From positions 1-22,263 of IMG/VR virus record IMGVR_UViG_3300037225_000271: 22,263 nucleotides of DNA, one strand, 5' to 3'. This DNA is from a virus. The notes under the pieces are model-generated. The model was not told the origin of the DNA. It worked only from the letters and a program-made list of their open reading frames with translations, and did not search any database. The position numbers and the translations under genes are program-made. Below are positions 13,359 through 20,007 of the stretch, in pieces (within the stretch, counting starts at the first letter, position 1; the number at the start of each line of letters is the position of its first letter).

Positions 13359-13586
13359 TCATTTAGGTTCCCACCGTGATCCCCTCTTTGTGTAGCCTCT
13401 TGTGTCCGCCTCTTTTCGCGCCTCTTCCCAGATCCAGAAGGGCACGCGCCACGTTACATCAAGGCTATGCGTGCTCTTATAATAGGTAGATCGGCCGCGA
13501 TCACACAGCCAGAAGAGGTAGCCGTCGGATACGTCCTGAAGGCGTTCGCCCCTGTGTCGGCCAAATGGCAGGATGGTGCCGGTCAT
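13359..13586 (-). CDS. DUF3820-like small protein
   Basis: A 75-residue protein starting with the family-like LPFGRHRGERLQDVSDGYLFWL. The pattern is P-F-G-x-x-x-G, then a D-(V/L)-x-x-x-Y-L-x-W-L helix, as in DUF3820 proteins and the C-terminal part of some exonuclease X-like proteins. It ends with a basic Trp-containing tail. It overlaps the HTH regulator stop by ATGA. The role is unproven; a nucleic-acid-linked function is inferred. Confidence 0.66.
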   Translation of the reverse strand: MTGTILPFGRHRGERLQDVSDGYLFWLCDRGRSTYYKSTHSLDVTWRVPFWIWEEARKEADTRGYTKRGSRWEPK

Positions 13587-13783
13587 TCGTTTACCACCAT
13601 TGAGACGTAAGGTATTTTATCCAACGGAATGTCCAGGATTTTTACAAGGCGCTTCGCAGTAGATTTGTGCGGCCTGCGGTGTCCGTGTTGCCACATGCTG
13701 ATTGTTGAATTGGGGAAACCCGCCTTCTGCAGTGCCTTGCGGCGTTCCTTAACCAGTTTCCTGAATAGGGATTGGTTCTTCAT
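13583..13783 (-). CDS. Cro/C1-type HTH regulator
   Basis: A 66-residue protein (MKNQSLFRKLVKERRKALQK...) with a Cro/C1 helix-turn-helix. The recognition turn is FPNSTISMWQHGHRRPHKST, followed by AKRLVKILDIPLDKI. It is the first gene of the leftward array and faces a divergent gene across 150 bp, the classic immunity layout. I prefer ATG 13783: an upstream ATG (13795) falls inside the promoter's -10 TATGAT, so it cannot be on the transcript from that promoter. At the chosen start the mRNA would be leaderless. No second, larger repressor gene is seen. The protein probably binds the repeats at 13800-13860 and controls both directions. Confidence 0.75.
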   Translation of the reverse strand: MKNQSLFRKLVKERRKALQKAGFPNSTISMWQHGHRRPHKSTAKRLVKILDIPLDKIPYVSMVVNE

Positions 13784-13790
13784 AACTACT

Positions 13791-13818
13791 ATCATACATT
13801 TTTACATTGATGTGTCAA
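13791..13818 (-). promoter_or_regulatory. Leftward promoter for the regulator operon
   Basis: On the minus strand, a perfect -35 TTGACA (13813-13818), a 16-nt spacer and a -10 TATGAT (13791-13796, 5 of 6 consensus). The predicted start is near 13784, immediately before ATG 13783. It overlaps a dyad, CATTGA-TGTG-TCAATG, so a bound regulator would block it. Confidence 0.75.
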
Positions 13819-13860
13819 TGGTAGTTTTTGCCTACCAATAAAATATTTTACTTTGATGTG
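13800..13860. promoter_or_regulatory. Operator-like repeats in the divergent control region
   Basis: The 15-mer TTTTAC(A/T)TTGATGTG occurs at 13800-13814 and 13846-13860 with one mismatch, 46 bp apart. Copy 1 sits inside the dyad CATTGA-TGTG-TCAATG (13805-13820). A second dyad, TGGTAG/CTACCA, lies at 13819-13837. They lie between the divergent promoters; regulator binding is inferred. Confidence 0.62.
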
Positions 13861-13868
13861 AAAAAAGC

Positions 13869-13898
13869 TTGACAAGATTGAATGCCCCATGGTAAAAG
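13869..13898 (+). promoter_or_regulatory. Possible rightward promoter
   Basis: A perfect TTGACA at 13869-13874, an 18-nt spacer and TAAAAG (13893-13898) as a weak -10. It also forms an inverted pair, TTGACA/TGTCAA, with 13891-13906. It lies about 38-67 nt before the first rightward gene (13936). The weak -10 makes this a moderate call; activation by a phage factor would be needed or helpful. Confidence 0.45.
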
Positions 13899-13935
13899 GG
13901 TGTCAACGATGAACAACTAAAACGCAAAGGATAAG

Positions 13936-14304
13936 ATGACCGACTTCGCCAGAGAGTTTGAGAGGAGAAAGGGAATGAATAATGCGGAAAGGTTAGAAAT
14001 GGTTTTGTCAAGAACGTTTCGTGGCATTCATCATTGTGGCAAGATAAAGAAACATTGCGAGGGCAGCGAACACGAAATGTGGGAAACGAATACCTATGGA
14101 GACCTAAGTACGTTCGATTTTGACGTATTGACGCGCCTTGTGATTGCCGCCCACGATGAATGTGTCCGCGCCTCTGTTTGTGCAAGCGGGCCGAATATGG
14201 TGAAAATTAGGGTATGGCCGCGTTTCGGCAGGGAAGGAAATATTTCCGAAAGGCATCCAACGATAGAAAAAGCAATAGCAACATTTAGGGACGGTAAGCC
14301 ATGA
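13936..14304 (+). CDS. 122-residue hypothetical early protein
   Basis: First rightward gene. AAGGATAAG before ATG 13936 is a good ribosome site. The protein starts MTDFAREFERRKGMNNAERL (charged helix), contains a Cys/His-rich stretch (HHCGKIKKHCEGSEHEMW) that might bind a metal, and ends with a strand-rich, basic part. No family is recognised. Its position suggests an early anti-host or regulatory protein. It ends with an ATGA overlap with the next gene. Confidence 0.68.
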   Translation: MTDFAREFERRKGMNNAERLEMVLSRTFRGIHHCGKIKKHCEGSEHEMWETNTYGDLSTFDFDVLTRLVIAAHDECVRASVCASGPNMVKIRVWPRFGREGNISERHPTIEKAIATFRDGKP

Positions 14305-14456
14305 ACCCCCTTGAAACCCGCTTAGGCAGGGCGTTTGACAATCAGCGATTGAGAGAGGCATCGGAGCATGAAGCGACCAAGGACATCGAAACCATCTTAG
14401 ACGAGCGCGAGCATGAGTTCGCGGATAAAGAAATAGAGGAAGAAATGGAGGACTAA
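14301..14456 (+). CDS. 51-residue acidic helical hypothetical protein
   Basis: ATG 14301 to TAA 14456, overlapping the preceding stop as ATGA. It is strongly charged and acidic, with almost continuous predicted helix (for example REASEHEATKDIETILDERE and a glutamate-rich end, IEEEMED). There is no recognised family. The exact coupling and tight spacing (1 nt) to the next ATG support it. Confidence 0.62.
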   Translation: MNPLETRLGRAFDNQRLREASEHEATKDIETILDEREHEFADKEIEEEMED

Positions 14457-14457
14457 C

Positions 14458-15351
14458 ATGAAGACCTACGAATTTGAAGGGGCGAAGTATGAGGAGACGG
14501 GGGTATGGGGACCACCACAAACAGGCGAGGTTTTTTTAGCCGACATGTCCTGCTTTTTAACTTCCGGTCGAGCAATGAGGGCATGTTATAACTACTGTGC
14601 CTCTCGTCGCATCCTGCGCCCCGTCGAGGAAGGGTTCAAGGTGGGGGACAGGGTGAAATCCAAGCTGAATGGGGCTGAGGCCGAGATTCTTGAGGTGAGG
14701 GGGAAAAAGATGGTATTGCGGTTTGATGATAACAGTTCGGGACTTTGGCATGGAAGGGATTGTTTTACCCCCGTTATTCCCACCCCCGACACCGTGACCA
14801 TCGGCTCCACGACCTACCGGAAGTTAAAAAGCCTGTCGCCAATTTCTGTTATCAGGTCGGTAAATGATTCAATCTGTCCGGCAATCAAACAAGGCATCGA
14901 GGATTACGCTGACAGGTTTAACAGTCTTTACTCAGAACCAAACCTGACTGATGTCCTCGACTGGTGCAAGACAGGCCCCAAACGTCTTGGGTGGGCAATC
15001 AAGGAAGGCTACATCGAGCGGGTTGAGAAGCTGAAGGAGAAGAGGGTGGCTATCGTTAAGTCAAAGCTACGGAGGTCATTGGGAGGCGATTACATAATGG
15101 ACAATAGCCATCCAATATTGTTACCCCTAAATACTGATATAGATATTAAATTTGAATGGGAGGAATGGCCCATGAAGAAGCACCTACTGAGCGCGATAGC
15201 CTTTTTCGCCCTGCTGATATTTTTGATGCTGTTTGAATTTTGGGTCATCGGCATCGTGCAGGTGAACCGGCAGAACTTTTGGAACGAGCGGCACATCACA
15301 GAAGTATGGACTGATCATTTCAATAAGAACTATGGAGGGTATGCAAGATGA
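14458..15351 (+). CDS. 297-residue hypothetical protein with C-terminal membrane segment
   Basis: GGAGGA lies 9 nt before ATG 14458. The first 60 residues are unrecognised. Around residues 60-100, FKVGDRVKSKLNGAEAEILE followed by short strands resembles an SH3/KOW-like barrel. A charged middle (about 110-210) ends in a basic patch. A hydrophobic stretch of about 25 residues (LLSAIAFFALLIFLMLFEFW) at about 243-262 is a probable membrane span, leaving 35 residues beyond it. An internal GGGAGG plus ATG at 15172 could also give a separate 59-residue membrane protein. It ends with ATGA overlap with the repeat gene. The function is unknown. Confidence 0.62.
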   Translation: MKTYEFEGAKYEETGVWGPPQTGEVFLADMSCFLTSGRAMRACYNYCASRRILRPVEEGFKVGDRVKSKLNGAEAEILEVRGKKMVLRFDDNSSGLWHGRDCFTPVIPTPDTVTIGSTTYRKLKSLSPISVIRSVNDSICPAIKQGIEDYADRFNSLYSEPNLTDVLDWCKTGPKRLGWAIKEGYIERVEKLKEKRVAIVKSKLRRSLGGDYIMDNSHPILLPLNTDIDIKFEWEEWPMKKHLLSAIAFFALLIFLMLFEFWVIGIVQVNRQNFWNERHITEVWTDHFNKNYGGYAR

Positions 15352-16352
15352 CCAAAACCATCAAGGGTTTTAAGGCTTTTGACAAAGGTCTTATCTGTAA
15401 AGGATTTCAGTACAAGGAAGGCGAGACATACGAGCACACTGGGGCGGTCAAGTGCTGCCCGGACGACACAGACGTTAAGCAGGGCAAAGGGGGCTTTCAT
15501 CTCTGCGAGAACCCCCTTGACGTGCTGAATTATTACAACCTTTGTGGTAGCGAATTTGCAGAAGCGGAGGCGCTTGGAGAAATAGACAAGCACGACCAGG
15601 ATTCCAAGGTAGCCACCACTAAAATCAAAATCGGCGCAAGACTGTCATTAAAAGGGTTCGTTGAAGCATCGGTCAGCTTCTTGCTGGATGTCTGTAAAGG
15701 GAATCTAAAAGATTACAGCAAACTGGCAGCGTCAGGGGATTACAGCAAACTGGCAGCGTCAGGGAATTACAGCAAACTGGCAGCGTCAGGGGATTACAGC
15801 AAACTGGCAGCGTCAGGGAATTACAGCAAACTGGCAGCGTCAGGGGATTCCAGCCAACTGGCAGCGTCAGGGTATTCCAGCAAACTGGCAGCGTCAGGGG
15901 ATTCCAGCAAACTGGCAGCGTCAGGGGATTACAGCCAACTGGCAGCGTCAGGGTATTACAGCAAACTGGCAGCGTCAGGGGATTACAGCCAACTGGCAGC
16001 GTCGGGGGATTACAGCCAACTGGCAGCGTCAGGGCATTACGGCCAACTGGCAGCGTCAGGGTATTACAGCAAACTGGCAGCGTCAGGGGATTCCAGCAAA
16101 CTGGCAGCGTCAGGGCATTACAGCCAACTGGAAATGACCGGCAGAAACAGCGTTGGTGCAGCTATCGGTATAGAAAATAAAATCAAGGGTGTTATTGGCG
16201 ATTGGATAACATTGGCAGAGTGGAAACATGACAAAAAGAAAGACCGATGGATACCCGTTCATGTAGCGTCGGCACAAATCGACGGCAAAAAACTCAAGGC
16301 GGATACATGGTACGAACTGAGGGGCAAGAAGTTTGTGGAGGTGAAGTTATGA
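15348..16352 (+). CDS. DUF7666-like protein with 16 nine-residue repeats
   Basis: A 334-residue protein. The N-terminal part (about residues 1-120) has KGFKAFDKGLICKGFQYKEG and GFHLCENPLDVLNYY, matching the phage family I know as DUF7666. Its members carry Ala/Gly-rich repeats in the middle. Here residues about 122-265 are 16 copies of [D/N/Y/H][Y/S]S[K/Q]LAASG, likely a repetitive beta solenoid. The C-terminal 70 residues close the solenoid (GRNSVGAAIGIENKIKGVIG) and end in strands. The start is supported by GGAGGG and an ATGA overlap. The role is unknown; a surface for binding a partner is inferred. Confidence 0.75.
   Translation: MTKTIKGFKAFDKGLICKGFQYKEGETYEHTGAVKCCPDDTDVKQGKGGFHLCENPLDVLNYYNLCGSEFAEAEALGEIDKHDQDSKVATTKIKIGARLSLKGFVEASVSFLLDVCKGNLKDYSKLAASGDYSKLAASGNYSKLAASGDYSKLAASGNYSKLAASGDSSQLAASGYSSKLAASGDSSKLAASGDYSQLAASGYYSKLAASGDYSQLAASGDYSQLAASGHYGQLAASGYYSKLAASGDSSKLAASGHYSQLEMTGRNSVGAAIGIENKIKGVIGDWITLAEWKHDKKKDRWIPVHVASAQIDGKKLKADTWYELRGKKFVEVKL
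15711..16142 (+). repeat. 27-nt tandem repeat array, 16 units
   Basis: In-frame repeats within the DUF7666-like gene. Units 1-15 share the 15-nt core CTGGCAGCGTCAGGG (one unit has TCG for TCA); unit 16 has decayed. Only five columns vary among units 1-15: column 1 (all four bases), column 5 (A/C), column 7 (A/G), column 10 (A/C) and column 24 (A/G). Codon-level identity points to recent duplication or conversion. Confidence 0.95.
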
Positions 16353-16540
16353 AGCACATCTGTTCATCATGCCTAAGCAATCTGGACACATTCGAGAAGG
16401 ATGAGGATACGGTCGTTGTGATGCCTTGCGAGTATTGCAAAATGGAAGAGTTGAACCTTGCCCGGATGTGCAACGAGAAGATGGAAACCATGATCATCAA
16501 CAGGAAGATCAGGCTGCCGAATATGGAGGCGTTCAAATGA
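16349..16540 (+). CDS. 63-residue zinc-ribbon-like protein
   Basis: ATG 16349, overlapping the preceding stop as ATGA, with GGAGGTG 6 nt upstream. It starts MKHICSSCLSNL and has a second pair, CEYC, near residues 27-30, so it has the CxxC...CxxC of a small zinc ribbon. A charged helix follows (ELNLARMCNEKMETMI). Longer in-frame sequence begins upstream at 16247, but coupling and ribosome site favour this start. The partner and function are unknown. Confidence 0.68.
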   Translation: MKHICSSCLSNLDTFEKDEDTVVVMPCEYCKMEELNLARMCNEKMETMIINRKIRLPNMEAFK

Positions 16541-16686
16541 AGAAAATCGAACCAAAGAAGCCTATGCAACGCACGATCGAGTGGATGATAGGGCGGTATC
16601 TGCCAGGATACCGGTTAGCTAAATTCAGAAGCGACAAGGGCAAAACAAAGAGGAAGGAGGGGCAAAGCGATGACAGAAAAAACTGA
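16537..16686 (+). CDS. 49-residue highly basic hypothetical protein
   Basis: ATG 16537, overlapping the zinc-ribbon stop as ATGA; GGAGG is 8 nt upstream. Lysine- and arginine-rich (MKKIEPKKPMQRTIEWMIGR...), ending in a dense basic tail (DKGKTKRKEGQSDDRKN). Nucleic-acid or membrane-surface binding is plausible. Its last 17 nt overlap the start of the coiled-coil gene. Confidence 0.6.
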   Translation: MKKIEPKKPMQRTIEWMIGRYLPGYRLAKFRSDKGKTKRKEGQSDDRKN

Positions 16687-17773
16687 AAAAGGAGTTGCTA
16701 CACAAGTAATCAATTTTGCGGTGGTCAAGTTCGACGCGAACGATGCCGCGATAGCAGAACTCAAACAGAAGTTCATGCCCCTGACAATTAAGGGGCTGGA
16801 CGACAAAGAAGGCTATGAGGCCGTACATAACGCGAGAATGGTCATGGTCAAACTACGGACCGGCATTGAAGGCCAGCGAAAGGGATTTAACGAAGATGCG
16901 CTAAGGTATCAGAAAGCCGTCAATAAAGACGCCAAGAGACTTACCGAATTGGCGGCACCCATCGAAGAACACCTTACCGCTGAGGAAAACAAGATCACGC
17001 AAGAGAAGCTACGGATCAAGCAGGCCGAAGAAAAGGCGGCCGCTGACAAGCTTCAAGCGCGGATTAACCGGCTGCAATTTGATCTGGGAATGAAGGATGA
17101 CGGCCAGAATTTTCGGCAGGCCTTCTCGCCGGATAGTCCAATTCAGGGTTACGTGATGCCCAAGGCGTTAGTTGCGCCGCTGTCTGATGAAGACTTTGAA
17201 AAGCTGGTCGGAGAGATTTACAAGAAAGACCTTGCGGAAAATGATCGGCTGGTTGCTATTGAGACAAAGCGGAGGGCGGATGAGGCAGAGCGCGAAAAGG
17301 CAAGGAAGGCAGAAGATGAGCGGCTGGCAAAGGTAGCAAAGGAGCAGGCGGCAGCTCAGGCGAAGATTGACGCAGAGAATAAGCGGATCGCCGAGGAAAA
17401 TGCGAAACTGGAAGCTGAGAAAAAGGCTATTCAGGAAAAGAAAGACGCAGAGGCAAGGGAAAAGGTACGGGAGCAGGAATTGAAAGAGGCCGCAGATAGA
17501 GCAACGGCAAAGGCTAAAGCCGATGCAGAAGCTAAAGCCAAAGCAGATCAGGAAGAAAAGGCGCGGATCGAGGCGGAAGTCAAGGCCAAAACGGAACGGG
17601 AATTAGCGCTCAGGCCGGATAGACAAAAAATTCTCGAATTTATCACCATGCTTGAAACGCTAATAATGCCCAGTACCGCAACCAAAGAAGGAAACGCTAT
17701 CGTCGTTTCAATAGCTGACGACATCGGCAAGCTGGCAAAACGGGTACGCAAACAAGTGAGGGAACTGAAGTGA
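16670..17773 (+). CDS. Coiled-coil recombination-module protein
   Basis: A 367-residue protein. Residues 1-95 have a Walker-free alpha/beta start (FAVVKFDANDAAIAELKQKF). Residues about 95-135 and about 195-310 are long, Ala/Lys/Glu-rich coiled coils. A C-terminal helical segment (about 320-367) ends basic. It sits directly before a RecE-like nuclease, with a GTGA overlap. Coiled-coil proteins at this place (for example the DUF1351 group in other phages) act in recombination blocks, but I cannot assign it firmly. AAGGAGGGG precedes ATG 16670. Confidence 0.7.
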   Translation: MTEKTEKGVATQVINFAVVKFDANDAAIAELKQKFMPLTIKGLDDKEGYEAVHNARMVMVKLRTGIEGQRKGFNEDALRYQKAVNKDAKRLTELAAPIEEHLTAEENKITQEKLRIKQAEEKAAADKLQARINRLQFDLGMKDDGQNFRQAFSPDSPIQGYVMPKALVAPLSDEDFEKLVGEIYKKDLAENDRLVAIETKRRADEAEREKARKAEDERLAKVAKEQAAAQAKIDAENKRIAEENAKLEAEKKAIQEKKDAEAREKVREQELKEAADRATAKAKADAEAKAKADQEEKARIEAEVKAKTERELALRPDRQKILEFITMLETLIMPSTATKEGNAIVVSIADDIGKLAKRVRKQVRELK

Positions 17774-18627
17774 TCGACACACCCGGCGTATACGCGAACA
17801 TGTCCTTTGATGATTACCTTGCTGACCCTTGCCCGGAGCCGTCGCTGACAAGATCGACCATTAAGGATTTACTCTTTCGTTCGCCGCTTCACGCCTTCTA
17901 TGGTCATCCGAGATTAAATCCAAATCGCAAGGAAAAAGAAAAGGTGAAGTTTGACATAGGGTCGGCGGCGCATTCAATCTTTTTGGAAGGTGAAGACATA
18001 GCGATTTTCCTGGACGTTGAAGACTGGCGCACCAAGGCGGCGCAAGCAGCAAGGGAAGAAATATATACCAAGGGGAAAATACCCCTACTCCGCAAACAGC
18101 ATGACGAAATAATGGCAATGGTGGAGGTCGCCCATGATTCGCTGAGACGATCAGAACTACAAACCGGAATAACAAACGGCGATTCTGAATTAACGTACAT
18201 TTGGAAAGAAGGCGGTATATGGTGCAGGACAAGGCCGGACTGGATTTCAAAAGACCGGACACTAATCATAGACTACAAGACAACTTCTACGAATGCCGAC
18301 CCGGAAACATATAATCGCGGCCTTGTAGTGAGTATGGGGCTAGATATTCAAAGTGCCTTCTATCCGCGAGGGGTGAAGGCTATCGAGAAGACCGAGCCGG
18401 ACATGATCTTTATGGTGCAGGAAATCGAAGAACCGTACCCATGCTCATTTATCCGGCTTGATATGATGTATGCAGACATGGGCAACCAGAAGGTTGAGCG
18501 CGGAATTAAGGTATGGCGCGAATGCTTAAAAAGCGGCGTGTGGCCTGGGTATCCGCAAACTATCTATACCGTTGAACCGATGCCGTGGAATCTGGCATCA
18601 TGGGAAATTGTTAAAAACAGGGGGTAA
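17770..18627 (+). CDS. RecE/PD-(D/E)XK-type nuclease
   Basis: A 285-residue nuclease of the RecE/Cas4-like PD-(D/E)XK group (DUF3799-type). The motifs GSAAHSIFLEG (about 64-74, with the conserved His), ELTYIW (Glu140), RPDW (Asp157) and IIDYKTT (Asp168, Lys170) are the catalytic set for metal-dependent 5'-3' digestion of double-stranded ends. Start GTG 17770 overlaps the previous stop; ATG 17800 would be 10 residues shorter. It is followed with a TAATG overlap by an ATPase. It would resect DNA for phage recombination. Confidence 0.8.
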   Translation: MIDTPGVYANMSFDDYLADPCPEPSLTRSTIKDLLFRSPLHAFYGHPRLNPNRKEKEKVKFDIGSAAHSIFLEGEDIAIFLDVEDWRTKAAQAAREEIYTKGKIPLLRKQHDEIMAMVEVAHDSLRRSELQTGITNGDSELTYIWKEGGIWCRTRPDWISKDRTLIIDYKTTSTNADPETYNRGLVVSMGLDIQSAFYPRGVKAIEKTEPDMIFMVQEIEEPYPCSFIRLDMMYADMGNQKVERGIKVWRECLKSGVWPGYPQTIYTVEPMPWNLASWEIVKNRG

Positions 18628-19691
18628 TGATGACATACGAATTCAAGAAAGCAGTCAGGGAAGAAGTTGGTTTATTGATCGGCCTTATTTCACCAAGCGG
18701 CGGCGGCAAGACATACTCCGCCATGAGAATAGCATCTGGCATTGTCGGCAAGGGCAACAGGTTTGCAGTAATCGACACAGAGGCAAGAAGGGCGTTACAT
18801 TATGCGTCTATGTTTGAGTTTGACCATTGCGAACTTGGATCACCCTTCCGGCCTTCTGCCTATGCAGACTCTATCAAGGTGGCAGACAAAGCGGGATACA
18901 GGGCTATCGTTGTTGACTCTGTTTCTCATGAATGGGCATCGGAAGGCGGAATTTTAGACTGGCAAGAAGAGGAATTAACCCGTATGGCCGGGGACGATTA
19001 CCGGAAACGCGAAGCCTGCAAGATGGCTGCATGGATAAAGCCGAAAATGGCGCATAAGCAGATGGTTCAAAGTCTTCTTCAAACGAAAGCCCACCTAATC
19101 CTTTGTTTCCGCGCTGAAGATAAATTGAAGATGGAAAAGGACAATCAGGGCAAAATGCAGATCGTCCCTATCGGCTGGCAACCGATATGCTCCAAGGAAA
19201 TGCCGTATGAGTTGACAGTTTCCTTCCTGCTTCACCCCGACAAGCCGGGTATTCCTATACCAATCAAGTTACAAGAGCAACATAAACCGATGTTTCCGCC
19301 CGGCAAACTGCTTGACGAGCTATGCGGACAGTCAATTTCAGCATGGGCTAAGGGAACGACCCCCCAGGATGCCCCACAATCAACTATCTCCCCCGACCAA
19401 GGGAAGACAGGCGAGGCAGAAACGGACGCAAATGAGGGCATAAAGCAAGAGCCGGGTCCCCCTAAACAGCGCACACCCGCACAGAAGAAGCTGGAAGTCC
19501 TGATTAGCGAGGCCGGAATTGACCGGGAGTTCTTCAAATCATGGCTTGTATCCATCGAATGGCTAAAGGCAAGCGCGGAGGGCAAGCTGTCAATGAACGA
19601 TTTGTCGCCGGCGCACCTGAAAAGCCTGTTGGATAAATTTCCATCTGCAAAAGAGAAGTTTTCGCTGTGGATCGACCAGCAGAACGCCTAA
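18627..19691 (+). CDS. Sak4/AAA_24-like RecA-fold ATPase
   Basis: A 354-residue ATPase. Walker A SPSGGGKTY is at about 22-30 and Walker B AIVVDSVSHEW at about 93-103; a later strand holds HLILCFRAED. Residues about 1-230 form the RecA-like core typical of phage AAA_24/Sak4-type proteins that promote single-strand annealing or recombination. A flexible, Gln/Pro/Glu-rich linker (about 240-285) leads to a helical C-terminal domain (KLEVLISEAG...). The gene starts TAATG directly after the nuclease, so both are made together. No RecT or Erf annealase is seen, which suggests this ATPase fills that role. Confidence 0.78.
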   Translation: MMTYEFKKAVREEVGLLIGLISPSGGGKTYSAMRIASGIVGKGNRFAVIDTEARRALHYASMFEFDHCELGSPFRPSAYADSIKVADKAGYRAIVVDSVSHEWASEGGILDWQEEELTRMAGDDYRKREACKMAAWIKPKMAHKQMVQSLLQTKAHLILCFRAEDKLKMEKDNQGKMQIVPIGWQPICSKEMPYELTVSFLLHPDKPGIPIPIKLQEQHKPMFPPGKLLDELCGQSISAWAKGTTPQDAPQSTISPDQGKTGEAETDANEGIKQEPGPPKQRTPAQKKLEVLISEAGIDREFFKSWLVSIEWLKASAEGKLSMNDLSPAHLKSLLDKFPSAKEKFSLWIDQQNA

Positions 19692-19706
19692 CCGAGGAGG
19701 TGAGTA

Positions 19707-19754
19707 ATGGGTTGTAAATGTGACTGTGTGGCAGGACGAGGCAGCAAAAATTGA
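19707..19754 (+). CDS. 15-codon Cys-rich mini-ORF, possible leader or frameshift site
   Basis: GAGGAGG at 19694-19700 is 6 nt from ATG 19707, the best-placed ribosome site here. The frame reads [15 protein letters not shown] and stops at 19752-19754. It overlaps the start of the 95-residue gene in another frame. It may be a translation leader, a small metal-binding peptide, or a sign that the two frames are joined by frameshifting. Confidence 0.35.
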   Translation: MGCKCDCVAGRGSKN

Positions 19755-20007
19755 CAAAGACGACCTTGAGCAGTTCTTTAAACTGCAAGGCGCTCTCGAC
19801 GTCGATATCCGAATCAACCGTATTCCCCGCGTGACTGTGCGCTCGGAGGCCGTCCTGACGGCAGAGACGTTTAGGGACAAGCTGATCGCCATGGCTGCCT
19901 TACGTGACGAGCAAGTGCCGGCGAGCATACTAAAGAAGGCGGATGAGTTGGAAGGCATGGAGGCAGAAAAAATAATAGCAGGAGTGGGGAATGGAGGAAG
20001 TGTATGA
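19720..20007 (+). CDS. 95-residue hypothetical protein
   Basis: GTG 19720 to TGA 20007. Alternating charged and hydrophobic segments ([20 protein letters not shown], then [19 protein letters not shown]) suggest a mixed alpha/beta domain with a C-terminal helix. The nearest strong ribosome site lies 19 nt from the GTG and belongs to the mini-ORF at 19707, so the start is uncertain (GTG 19726 is also possible). Coupled by ATGA to the pentapeptide gene. No family is recognised. Confidence 0.55.
   Translation: MTVWQDEAAKIDKDDLEQFFKLQGALDVDIRINRIPRVTVRSEAVLTAETFRDKLIAMAALRDEQVPASILKKADELEGMEAEKIIAGVGNGGSV

Noticed and set aside
13911-13922. ATG-AAC-AAC-TAA mini-frame before the first rightward gene
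   Set aside because: Three codons, no ribosome site; nothing to support expression.
15711-16142. CRISPR array
   Set aside because: The units are 27 nt, contiguous, in frame, and have no unique spacers; this is a protein repeat.
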